Assembly (NCBI GenBank): GCA_964559535.1
Contig: CAZLIC010000098.1
Coordinates: 1 to 13,595, forward strand
Direction of reading: 5' to 3'
DNA: 13,595 nucleotides
Source of the DNA: CAZLIC01 sp964559535
GTDB lineage: Bacteria; Pseudomonadota; Alphaproteobacteria; Rhodobacterales; Rhodobacteraceae
The position numbers were made by a program, and so were the translations under genes. Shown in pieces: positions 1 through 6,306 of the stretch; the first letter of the stretch is position 1, and every line of letters starts with the position of its first letter. The notes beneath the pieces were generated by a model that ran no database searches, was not told the DNA's origin, and was given only the letters and a program-made list of their open reading frames with translations.

Positions 1-47
1 TCGTGATCGTCTCGGAGTATGACCCGTTCCAGATTATGGCCCGCTGA
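1..47 (+). other. Possible 3' end of an interrupted flanking reading frame
   Basis: An open frame enters from the left edge (first full codon at position 3) and reads V-I-V-S-E-Y-D-P-F-Q-I-M-A-R before a TGA at 45-47. From codon 4 onward the sequence belongs to the element's inverted repeat, so if this is the tail of a host gene, its C-terminus was replaced by element sequence. Only a few host codons are visible, so coding status cannot be decided here. Confidence 0.2.
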
Positions 48-121
48 GGGCCATGGCGCCTGCAAGCCCTCGCCGCGCCGAGCTTTTCGCTCGGCGCTAC
101 GCACTTGGAAGTGCGCATAAT
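11..121 (+). repeat. RIT left terminal inverted repeat (111 bp)
   Basis: It matches the reverse complement of 3357-3467 with three mismatches (left positions 71, 74 and 98). It contains three dyads in series: ATGGCCC (36-42) with GGGCCAT (48-54); GCGCCGAGC (75-83) with GCTCGGCGC (89-97) around a TTTTC loop; and CGCACTT (100-106) with AAGTGCG (109-115). The ordered dyads look like binding sites for the recombinases. The repeat ends exactly at the stop codon of ritC. Confidence 0.95.
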
Positions 122-1131
122 CAGAGGCCTTTCAAGAAAGCCAAGAGGTTGTCCGGCGCCTTGTAGCGCCCCGGACCCACATCTGCCGGCTGAAGGCGTA
201 GCAGGGCTTCTTCTTTCATGGCCATGTCCGCCGATAGATAGACGTGCGTTGTCGTTGGACTTTCGTGCCCGAGCCAGAGCGCGATGACGGAAATGTCGAC
301 ACCGGATTGCAGCAGGTGCATGGCCGTCGAATGCCGGATGATGTGCGGCGACACCGTGCGCTTAGAAAGTTCGGGAAGTGTTACCGCAGCCTTGCCCGCT
401 GCAAGTTCCAGCCGCCTCGCAATGCTGGATCGAGTCAGCGGCTTGCCTGTCGCACTTGGAAATAGCGGCCTGGTTCCGTCCCGCCGGTCATCTTGATCCA
501 CCCATTTGCGCAACGTTGCTGCTGTCTGCCTCCAAAGAGGGACACTGCGCTGTTTGCGGCCCTTCCCCTTGAGATGAACAACGGAGCTCGGACCGAGGAC
601 CAAGTCATCCAGACGCAAAACAGCGACCTCGGAGACCCGCGCCCCGGTGTTATACATCAGTGCGAGCATCGCGCGATCACGCTGTCCGGTCCACGTGGAC
701 GGATCGGGCGCGTTCAGGATCGCGTCAATCTCTCCTTTCGAAAGGAAGCCGACGAGGGGTTTGTCATGGCGCTTCATCGGAATCGCAAGAACCTGCTCAA
801 TCGTGGCCAAAGCCCCGAAGTCATGGTGTGCGGCGTACTTGAGAAAGGCCCTGATTGACGCAAGTCGGGCGTTCCTGCTGCGCACGCTGTTCCCTCTGAA
901 CTTCTCGAGATGGTCAAGGAACCCGAGGATCAGGGCAGCATTCATGTCGCCCATGGTCAGGTCTGTCGGGGCTTTCCTGATGGCGACCTGCGCGAACTGC
1001 AGGAGCAGTTGGAAGGTATCACGATAGGCCGCGATCGTGTGGCGGCTGACAGTTTTTTGTTGACCAAGGTAGTCGACGAAGAACTGCTGAAGCAGCTTTG
1101 CAAATGATGGATTCTGGGCTCGATCAAGCAT
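121..1131 (-). CDS. ritC: Tyrosine recombinase RitC, third gene of the RIT trio
   Basis: A 336-aa site-specific recombinase of the phage integrase/XerCD family. The N-terminal core-binding domain (about residues 5-105) is followed by the catalytic domain with R165 (TGARVSE), K190 in a KGKGRKQR strand, H263-x-x-R266-H267 (HIIRH), H289 in LGHE and the nucleophile Y298 (HVYLS), so it should be active. An upstream in-frame ATG at 1176 exists, but the start at 1131 is preferred because a strong GGAGGAG lies 7 nt upstream on the minus strand and it overlaps ritB by only 8 nt, as expected for coupled translation. Its TGA coincides with the inner edge of the left inverted repeat. The family and trio context are clear; the A/B/C naming follows gene order. 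Confidence 0.9.
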   Translation of the reverse strand: MLDRAQNPSFAKLLQQFFVDYLGQQKTVSRHTIAAYRDTFQLLLQFAQVAIRKAPTDLTMGDMNAALILGFLDHLEKFRGNSVRSRNARLASIRAFLKYAAHHDFGALATIEQVLAIPMKRHDKPLVGFLSKGEIDAILNAPDPSTWTGQRDRAMLALMYNTGARVSEVAVLRLDDLVLGPSSVVHLKGKGRKQRSVPLWRQTAATLRKWVDQDDRRDGTRPLFPSATGKPLTRSSIARRLELAAGKAAVTLPELSKRTVSPHIIRHSTAMHLLQSGVDISVIALWLGHESPTTTHVYLSADMAMKEEALLRLQPADVGPGRYKAPDNLLAFLKGL

Positions 1132-2083
1132 GGGTGATCTCCTCCATGACGCCGATCGTTCGCTCGAAGCGCGCACTGGTCAACGCCATCAGTTCGGGAA
1201 TAGCCTCCATGTACCAATAGGTGCTGACCGGCTTGGCGTGCCCGACATAGGTCGACAGCGCCAGAACTGCGTTGTCGATGTCGACGCCTTCATCGAGCCA
1301 GATCATCAATCTGCGGCAGACGAATGTATGCCGCAGGTCATGGATCCGGACCCTCGCGTGTCCACCTCTTGGCCGGATCTCATTGATCACCGGCAATCGA
1401 GAAAAAGCATAGAGGACATTGGCGTACGGTACCGGCCGACCATCCGAGTGAAGTGAAAACAGATGCATGTCCTTCCCCGGGGCTACAGCCTGCCCGCGTG
1501 CTGACAAAAACGCTTCCAGCGCCCGGCTTCCCGTCGGATGGAGGGGAACCAATCGGCTTGTCCCGAACTTGCTGGCCTTGATGGTTAGCTGCCCGCGAGC
1601 AAGATCGGTATCGGCGAGCCGCAAGGCCAAAGCCTCGGATATCCGCAGGCCGGTTGATGCTAGAAGCCCAAACAGCGTCGAAAGGAGCACGGGGCGCAAA
1701 GCCGGTGTTGCCATCAGCTGGCCAGCTTCCTCGACAATCCTGCGGACCTCATCGGCCGAATATATGTGAGGCGCCAACCGCCGTGTCTTGCGTCCAAATG
1801 GACTTCCGAGCGGAAAGCTGGTGGCAGGGTCAAGCTCTGACAAATAGCGCGAAAACGGACGCAGCGCTTCAAGGCGACGGGCCCAGTTGAACGGGTCGGC
1901 ATGTGCGGCGCCCTCGCGCGCCCATTGCAGACAAAGGTCCGCGGTCATCGGCCAGGTATGGCCGCAGGCCGCGGAAAATCTTGCAAATGATGACACATGA
2001 TTGTCGGCGTTCGTGGGGATGAACCCGTGGCGGTAGCGGCCATCAAGATATGCGGCTGCGGCCTGTGTGAGGGTCCTGCTCAT
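1124..2083 (-). CDS. ritB: Tyrosine recombinase RitB, middle gene of the RIT trio
   Basis: A 319-aa tyrosine recombinase. Catalytic residues are visible as R147 (TGLRISE), K172 in the SKFGTSR strand, H248-D-L-R251-H252, H282 in VGHA and Y291 (or Y289) in STYWYM. The segment between the HxxRH box and the GH box is longer than in its neighbours, with an inserted charged stretch around residues 262-270, a divergence typical of the separate subfamilies within a trio. The start at 2083 gives an ATGA overlap with the stop of ritA and has GGGAGG 6 nt upstream; an open frame extends further upstream inside ritA but lacks such support. Expression should depend on translation of ritA. Confidence 0.9.
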   Translation of the reverse strand: MSRTLTQAAAAYLDGRYRHGFIPTNADNHVSSFARFSAACGHTWPMTADLCLQWAREGAAHADPFNWARRLEALRPFSRYLSELDPATSFPLGSPFGRKTRRLAPHIYSADEVRRIVEEAGQLMATPALRPVLLSTLFGLLASTGLRISEALALRLADTDLARGQLTIKASKFGTSRLVPLHPTGSRALEAFLSARGQAVAPGKDMHLFSLHSDGRPVPYANVLYAFSRLPVINEIRPRGGHARVRIHDLRHTFVCRRLMIWLDEGVDIDNAVLALSTYVGHAKPVSTYWYMEAIPELMALTSARFERTIGVMEEITHA

Positions 2084-3315
2084 TGTGCGCCTCCCGGCCA
2101 TGCCAGCGACACCTTGGACAACCAATCGCTGTCCAGCTTGGTGTAAATCACTGTCGTATCGAGGCTGCGATGGCCCAAGACGTCCGCGATGACGGGCATC
2201 GGTGTGCCCTTGGCCAGAAGCCGCGTCGCCAAGGTGTGGCGGAGAATATGAACCCGGGTGCGCTCCCAGCCCAGACGACGGTAGGCGGCCAGCATGGTCG
2301 TCTGAACGGCGCGTCGTCCTATCGGTCCACCGATAGGTGGCCTGTGTCGAACGAAAATGTTGAGGCAAGCGGGCGCAGGGCGCTCATGCAGGATGTAGTC
2401 TGCGATCGCCTTACCAGTCGCTTCCAGCAGCGGCAGAATATCTGCACGGCGTCCTTTGCGATGGGTGACCCGGATCGTACCGCGCTGCCAGTCGATGTCT
2501 TCAAGGGTCAGTCCGGCCACCTCGTAAGAGCGCATACCAAGATCGATCAGGCATCTGGCGATTGCGAATGCGCGCCGGCACTGAGGAAAGTCGGCACTGA
2601 ACGACTGCAGCAGCGCGTCGACTTCGACGTCCGTGAGAACGTCTGGCAGGGTGGAAGGCTTGGGTCGCGGGGGGCGCGGCAAACCTGCAAGCAGAGGTGT
2701 GACGTCATCGCCGATCAACTGGCGATACCGCAGGAAGCAGCGGATCGCGCCAGACAACCCGCGTGCGCAACTTGCTCCCCGGTTGCCGTCACCGGTGATG
2801 AAACGTGATACATCGGACTTGGAAAGCTTATCTAAATCAATATCATACGCTCCTTCTGTAGAAGTCAGGAAACGTTTGACGATGCGGCACCGTGCTGCCC
2901 GTGTGCTCTCGGAATAGCCCCAGACCTCTCGCATCTTCGCGTCGAAGCGCGAAAGCTCCGCATCCATTGGCGTCAGGGTCCGCGTCATAGCGAACCCAGT
3001 GCCCTCCATGACCCGCCCGAGCAGATTCAGGGCTGCGCGATTTGTGTGTGTGTCGCCGCGCGTATGGCGATAACACTCGCAAGATGGCATGTGATCGGCG
3101 AGAAACTGTCGGATGTGCCAATCGCGGACCTGTCCAAGGGCAACGCCTTCGGTTTTGAGCCAGTCGCCGAAATGGAAAACGGTTGCGAAGTACAGCGCTT
3201 GCACCTTGGGCGCATACTTCCCGTCGCTCAAGCGTTGCCGATAGGTTCCAAATACCGGCGCAAGCAAATTGCCCGGGTCGTCCTTCAACATGAATTTGCG
3301 TTTGCTTGGTCGCAT
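2080..3315 (-). CDS. ritA: Tyrosine recombinase RitA, first gene of the RIT trio
   Basis: A 411-aa tyrosine recombinase and the first gene of the element's operon. The N-terminal half (about 1-220) holds a long SAM-like DNA-binding region. The catalytic domain shows R262 (LGMRSYE), K287 in HRKGRR, H356-I-L-R359-H360, H382 in LGHR and the nucleophile Y391 (VIYTK). AAGGAG lies 7 nt before the ATG, which fixes the start. Only about 41 bp separate the start codon from the right inverted repeat, so the promoter probably lies in or across the repeat, which would let the recombinases repress or be affected by their own binding. That regulatory idea is inference. Confidence 0.92.
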   Translation of the reverse strand: MRPSKRKFMLKDDPGNLLAPVFGTYRQRLSDGKYAPKVQALYFATVFHFGDWLKTEGVALGQVRDWHIRQFLADHMPSCECYRHTRGDTHTNRAALNLLGRVMEGTGFAMTRTLTPMDAELSRFDAKMREVWGYSESTRAARCRIVKRFLTSTEGAYDIDLDKLSKSDVSRFITGDGNRGASCARGLSGAIRCFLRYRQLIGDDVTPLLAGLPRPPRPKPSTLPDVLTDVEVDALLQSFSADFPQCRRAFAIARCLIDLGMRSYEVAGLTLEDIDWQRGTIRVTHRKGRRADILPLLEATGKAIADYILHERPAPACLNIFVRHRPPIGGPIGRRAVQTTMLAAYRRLGWERTRVHILRHTLATRLLAKGTPMPVIADVLGHRSLDTTVIYTKLDSDWLSKVSLAWPGGAQ

Positions 3316-3356
3316 GTTCGATCTCCTTTGCTGCGAAGATCGCAGTGAAGCCCGCT

Positions 3357-3467
3357 ATTATGCGCACTTCCAAGTGCGTTGCGCCGAGCGAAAAGCTCGG
3401 CGCAGCAAGGGCTTGCAGGCGCCATGGCCCTCAGCGGGCCATAATCTGGAACGGGTCATACTCCGAG
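3357..3467 (-). repeat. RIT right terminal inverted repeat (111 bp)
   Basis: This is the mate of 11-121, with the same three nested dyads. Its inner end carries a CATAAT hexamer on the minus strand (3362-3357), upstream of ritA, that could serve as a -10 box, though no good -35 is seen. Its outer end, CTCGGAG on the minus strand, forms half of the palindrome at 3462-3493. Confidence 0.95.
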
Positions 3468-3493
3468 TTATGCGGACAGCAGCATAACTCGGA
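3462..3493. other. 12-8-12 palindrome at the RIT right boundary, candidate recombination site
   Basis: TCCGAGTTATGC (3462-3473) and GCATAACTCGGA (3482-3493) are perfect inverted arms around the 8-bp spacer GGACAGCA. Weaker symmetry continues outward for about another 8 bp on both sides. Arms of 12-13 bp around a 6-8 bp spacer are the usual geometry of tyrosine-recombinase core sites. Half of one arm belongs to the terminal repeat and the rest lies outside it, so this may be the attachment or target site. No equivalent is present at the left end. Confidence 0.5.
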
Positions 3494-3508
3494 ATACGAT
3501 CCCTTCGG

Positions 3509-3526
3509 GTGAGGCTTCGGCCTCAC
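3509..3526. other. Perfect stem-loop with TTCG tetraloop
   Basis: GTGAGGC and GCCTCAC pair perfectly around a TTCG loop. The stable tetraloop suggests a transcription terminator or attenuator stem, but no clear T-run follows on either strand (TTCC on the plus side). It could be the relic of the terminator of the gene that preceded the RIT insertion. The remaining sequence to 3630 shows no convincing gene. Confidence 0.4.
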
Positions 3527-3630
3527 TTCCAGGGGGCCCGAGGCTCGTCGCAGGTGCGCCTTTGATTGCGGCACATGTGGAATGGTCTTGGTGGCCGTCG
3601 CGAACGGCATCCAACCTTCATGTCGAAACA

Positions 3631-3658
3631 TTGACAAAACTAGAATAGTAGTTATTAT
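3631..3658 (+). promoter_or_regulatory. Promoter of the first arsR, probably leaderless
   Basis: A consensus -35 TTGACA (3631-3636) is separated by 16 bp from TATTAT (3653-3658), one mismatch from TATAAT. Transcription would begin within a base or two of the ATG at 3665. The AT-rich spacer and -10 region (3644-3656) contain AATA-N5-TATT, a weak dyad that could be the ArsR operator covering the promoter. The surrounding DNA is much more GC-rich, so the AT-rich block stands out. Confidence 0.7.
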
Positions 3659-3664
3659 TTCGCA

Positions 3665-3982
3665 ATGACCACGATCAGCCCCAACGCACGCGCCCTTGCC
3701 GCTCTCGGCCATGATGCCCGCCTCGCGATCTTTCGTCTGCTGGTGAAGGCTGGCGATGACGGGCTGCGCGTCAGCTATATCGGTGAGCACCTGGGGCTCG
3801 CCCCGTCGACCTTGGCGCATCACCTCTCGACGCTGGTCGATGCCGGGCTGGTGCTGCAGGACAAGCAGGGTCGTGAGGTGTTCAACCGGGTCGATTTTCC
3901 GGCGATGCACCGTCTTGTCGGATTCCTGACCTCCGAATGCTGCGCCGGTGTTGCGCTGCGCTCGTCGGAGGATGCGGCGTGA
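3665..3982 (+). CDS. arsR: ArsR/SmtB-family repressor with a C-terminal Cys-Cys pair
   Basis: A 105-aa winged-helix regulator. The HTH spans about residues 34-61, with recognition helix PSTLAHHLSTLVDAG, and the wing about 62-78 (QDKQGREVFNRVDF). It lacks the classical CVC motif in the DNA-binding helix. Instead adjacent C92 and C93 lie in a C-terminal TSECCAG segment, resembling ArsR variants such as that of Acidithiobacillus ferrooxidans, in which C-terminal cysteines bind As(III). The start is the first in-frame ATG, needed to keep the conserved LAALGHDARLAIF helix. There is no Shine-Dalgarno, and the promoter places the transcript start at about this ATG. A gap of 55 nt leads to the permease gene it probably controls. 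Confidence 0.88.
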   Translation: MTTISPNARALAALGHDARLAIFRLLVKAGDDGLRVSYIGEHLGLAPSTLAHHLSTLVDAGLVLQDKQGREVFNRVDFPAMHRLVGFLTSECCAGVALRSSEDAA

Positions 3983-4037
3983 GATGCACATGCTCTTTTT
4001 CTTGCTCTGAAACAACTGCAATTCCGGAGATTTGGTG

Positions 4038-5090
4038 ATGACTGACACAACCTTCCCGACACCCGGCCTCCGGTCCACGCTGCGCCACCTATGGCAGGAC
4101 CAGCGGGTCTGGCTCGCCTCGACGCTGATCCTTGTGGCGCTGGCGGTCTTCGACACGCCCCAGGCCGCCGACAGCGCGCTCTTCGCGGGCACCGCGCTCC
4201 TGAACACGGCGCCGTTCCTGATCCTGTCGATCGCCATCGCTGCCTGGGCCAATGCGACCGGGGCTGACAACCTGATCGCCAGGGCCTTCACCGGCGCGCC
4301 GCTGCTGATGATTGGGCTGGGCGCGCTGGCGGGGGGCATCTCGCCCTTCTGCTCCTGCGGGGTGATCCCGCTTATCGCCGCACTTCTGGCGATGGGCGTG
4401 CCGCTCTCGGCGGTGATGGCCTTCTGGCTTGCCTCGCCGATCATGGACCCGTCGATGTTCGTGCTGACGGCGGGCGTGCTGGACCTCGAATTCGCGGTGG
4501 CCAAGACCCTGGCTGCCCTCGGGCTGGGCGTGTTCGGCGGCACCGTGGTGCACCTGATGATGAAGAGCGGCGCCTTCGCCGATCCGCTGCGCGACGGCAT
4601 CGGCAACGGCGGCTGCGGCGGCGCGAAGATCCGCGCGCCGAAGCCGGTGGTGTGGCGCTTCTGGACCGATGTGGACCGCCGGGCGAAGTTCGGCAAGACG
4701 GCGCTGACCACGACGCTGTTCCTCGCCAAATGGCTGACGCTGGCCTTCATCCTCGAGAGCCTGATGCTGGCGTGGATCCCGGCGGAAACCGTCACCGCGG
4801 CGCTTGGGGGCGAGGGGCTGTTGCCCATCGTGACCGCGACGCTGGTCGGCGTGCCCGCCTATCTGAATGGCTATGCCGCGCTGCCGCTGGTCGGCGGGCT
4901 GATCGAGCAGGGCATGGCGCCGGGGGCAGGAATGGCCTTTCTCGTCGCGGGTGGCGTCACCTCGATCCCCGCGGCGATGGCGGTCTGGGCGCTGGCGCGG
5001 CCACAGGTCTTTGCGGTCTATATCGGCCTATCCCTGACTGGTGCCTTTGCATCGGGGCTGCTGTTCCAGCTCTGGACGCAGGTGGCATGA
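4038..5090 (+). CDS. DUF318/ArsP-like permease (first copy)
   Basis: A 350-aa inner-membrane permease with about 8-10 hydrophobic segments. It carries the family hallmark SPFCSCGVIPL, with C105 and C107, followed by a LASPIMDPSM segment. In the ArsP family such cysteines bind and export trivalent organoarsenicals such as methylarsenite; other DUF318 permeases have no proven substrate. A glycine-rich loop with an extra cysteine (C193, GNGGCGG) divides two similar membrane halves. ATG 4038 is chosen over TTG 4032 and GTG 4035 because GGAG (4026-4029) lies 8 nt upstream. It lies between an ArsR gene and an MFS gene on one strand, indicating arsenic-induced expression. Substrate is inferred; simple As(III) or another thiophilic metalloid is possible. 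Confidence 0.82.
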   Translation: MTDTTFPTPGLRSTLRHLWQDQRVWLASTLILVALAVFDTPQAADSALFAGTALLNTAPFLILSIAIAAWANATGADNLIARAFTGAPLLMIGLGALAGGISPFCSCGVIPLIAALLAMGVPLSAVMAFWLASPIMDPSMFVLTAGVLDLEFAVAKTLAALGLGVFGGTVVHLMMKSGAFADPLRDGIGNGGCGGAKIRAPKPVVWRFWTDVDRRAKFGKTALTTTLFLAKWLTLAFILESLMLAWIPAETVTAALGGEGLLPIVTATLVGVPAYLNGYAALPLVGGLIEQGMAPGAGMAFLVAGGVTSIPAAMAVWALARPQVFAVYIGLSLTGAFASGLLFQLWTQVA

Positions 5091-5095
5091 ACACC

Positions 5096-5122
5096 AGCGG
5101 CGAGGCGCGTTGTCTCGCCGCT
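5096..5122 (+). other. Intercistronic hairpin between permease and MFS genes
   Basis: AGCGGCGAG (5096-5104) pairs perfectly with CTCGCCGCT (5114-5122) across a 9-nt loop, followed by CCCTTTC. It fills most of the 55-nt gap. Without a T-run it is more likely a processing or stability element, or a partial terminator that lowers expression of the downstream gene, than a strong terminator. Confidence 0.5.
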
Positions 5123-5145
5123 CCCTTTCAGATCGAAGCCCCATC

Positions 5146-6306
5146 ATGATCCCAAGACTGTCTCCGGCGCGGCGAGGACTGATTGTCGCTGCTCTCGGCT
5201 CTTCCCTCACCGTCAGCTGGGCATCCAGCTACTATATCCCCGCCGTTCTGGCTGTGCCCATGGCCGAAAACCTCGGCCTCTCGCCGGTCTGGGTGTTCGG
5301 TGCGTTTTCCATGGCGATGGTGGTTTCGGCCATGGTCGGGCCCCGGGCGGGAGCGCGGATCGACGGCTTTGGCGGGCGCGGCGTCCTGATGCTGTCGAAC
5401 CTCGTCTTTGCGGCAGGCCTCGGGTTGCTCGCCGTGGCGCCGTCGCCCCTCGTCCTTTTCGCGGGCTGGGCTGTCATCGGGCTGGGCATGGGGATCGGGC
5501 TTTACGAGGCGGGGTTTGCCACGCTGGCCGGGATCTACGGCAAGGACGCGCGCGGCCCGATCACCGGCATCACCCTGATCGCCGGGTTCGCGAGCACTGT
5601 GGGTTGGCCACTCTCCGGCCTGATGCTGGCGACCTGGGGCTGGCGCGAGGCCTGCATCGGCTGGGCGCTAATCCACCTGGGCGTGGCCTTGCCGCTGAAC
5701 GCATGGCTGCCCAAGGGCACCAGGACGGTCACCGCAGAGGCGGCGCCCGTCGAAGAGGGGCCGCCGCCATCCCGACTTGCGCTCTGGCTGCTAGCCTTCG
5801 TCTTCGCCGCGACCTGGTTCAACTCGACCGCCATGGCCGCGCATCTTCCGGGGCTGCTGCAAGCCGCCGGGGCCAGCACGGCGGTTGCTATTGCGGCAGG
5901 GGCGATGATCGGTCCCGCACAGGTCGCGGCCCGGGTCCTGGAGTTCGGGCTGTTGCGCAGGGTGCATCCCCTGATTTCGACGCGGATCGCCGCGGCGGCG
6001 CATCCGGTTGCGGCGGTGGCGCTGGTGGGCTTTGGCGCGCCGGCGGCCTATGCCTTCACGCTGCTGCACGGGGCGGGGAACGGCATCCTGACCATCGCCA
6101 AGGGAACACTGCCGCTCGCGCTCTTTGGACCAGCGGGATACGGGCGTCGGATCGGCTGGCTCAACGCGCCTGCCCGCATCTTGCAGGCGGCCGCGCCGCT
6201 GATCTTTGGCGCTGCCCTGACAGCATGGGGCCTGCACGCCATCTGGTTGACTGCAGCAGTTGGCCTGCTGGCAACGATTGCGCTGCTCGTGCTCAGACGG
6301 ACCTGA
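5146..6306 (+). CDS. MFS transporter, candidate ArsK-type arsenic exporter
   Basis: A 386-aa major facilitator protein with about 12 membrane helices. An N-terminal half ending near residue 190 is followed by a cytoplasmic linker rich in Ala, Pro and Glu (about 195-210), then the second half. A motif-A-like loop follows helix 2 (GPRAGARIDGFGGRG). The start at 5146 is the first Met after the upstream permease gene ends; longer in-frame starts would overlap the permease and add a hydrophilic Arg/Ser-rich extension. The ribosome-binding site is weak. Third in an arsR-permease-MFS unit, it fits the ArsK group known from Agrobacterium, which exports As(III), Sb(III) and trivalent organoarsenicals. 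The family is secure, the ArsK assignment only moderately so. Its end overlaps the convergent arsJ by 14 bp. Confidence 0.8.
   Translation: MIPRLSPARRGLIVAALGSSLTVSWASSYYIPAVLAVPMAENLGLSPVWVFGAFSMAMVVSAMVGPRAGARIDGFGGRGVLMLSNLVFAAGLGLLAVAPSPLVLFAGWAVIGLGMGIGLYEAGFATLAGIYGKDARGPITGITLIAGFASTVGWPLSGLMLATWGWREACIGWALIHLGVALPLNAWLPKGTRTVTAEAAPVEEGPPPSRLALWLLAFVFAATWFNSTAMAAHLPGLLQAAGASTAVAIAAGAMIGPAQVAARVLEFGLLRRVHPLISTRIAAAAHPVAAVALVGFGAPAAYAFTLLHGAGNGILTIAKGTLPLALFGPAGYGRRIGWLNAPARILQAAAPLIFGAALTAWGLHAIWLTAAVGLLATIALLVLRRT

Larger units (their letters stand above)
11..3467. mobile_element. RIT (recombinase-in-trio) element, complete
   Basis: A 3,457-bp unit bounded by near-perfect 111-bp inverted repeats encloses three consecutive, overlapping tyrosine recombinase genes on the minus strand and nothing else. 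This matches the known RIT architecture, in which three different tyrosine recombinases are transcribed together between inverted repeats. All three recombinases keep the catalytic residues, and no frameshift is seen, so the element looks intact and potentially mobile. No direct target duplication can be seen, but only 10 bp of left flank are present. It sits immediately upstream of the arsenic island and may have been involved in its assembly; that link is inference. Confidence 0.88.

Noticed and set aside
1..3500. Direct target-site duplication flanking the RIT element
   Set aside because: The 10 bp left of the element and the bases right of 3467 show no convincing direct repeat; the left flank is too short to decide.
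3509..3526. Intrinsic terminator call for the TTCG hairpin
   Set aside because: No T-run follows on either strand, so it is kept only as a stem-loop of unknown function.
3494..3630. Possible small gene in the RIT flank on the minus strand
   Set aside because: An open frame exists, but it runs straight into the terminal repeat, lacks a Shine-Dalgarno and has no recognisable family.
3431..4828. 465-codon open frame on the minus strand
   Set aside because: Opposite strand of the permease at 4038; low-complexity Ala/Ser/Arg-rich composition typical of antisense frames in GC-rich DNA, and it runs through the RIT terminal repeat.
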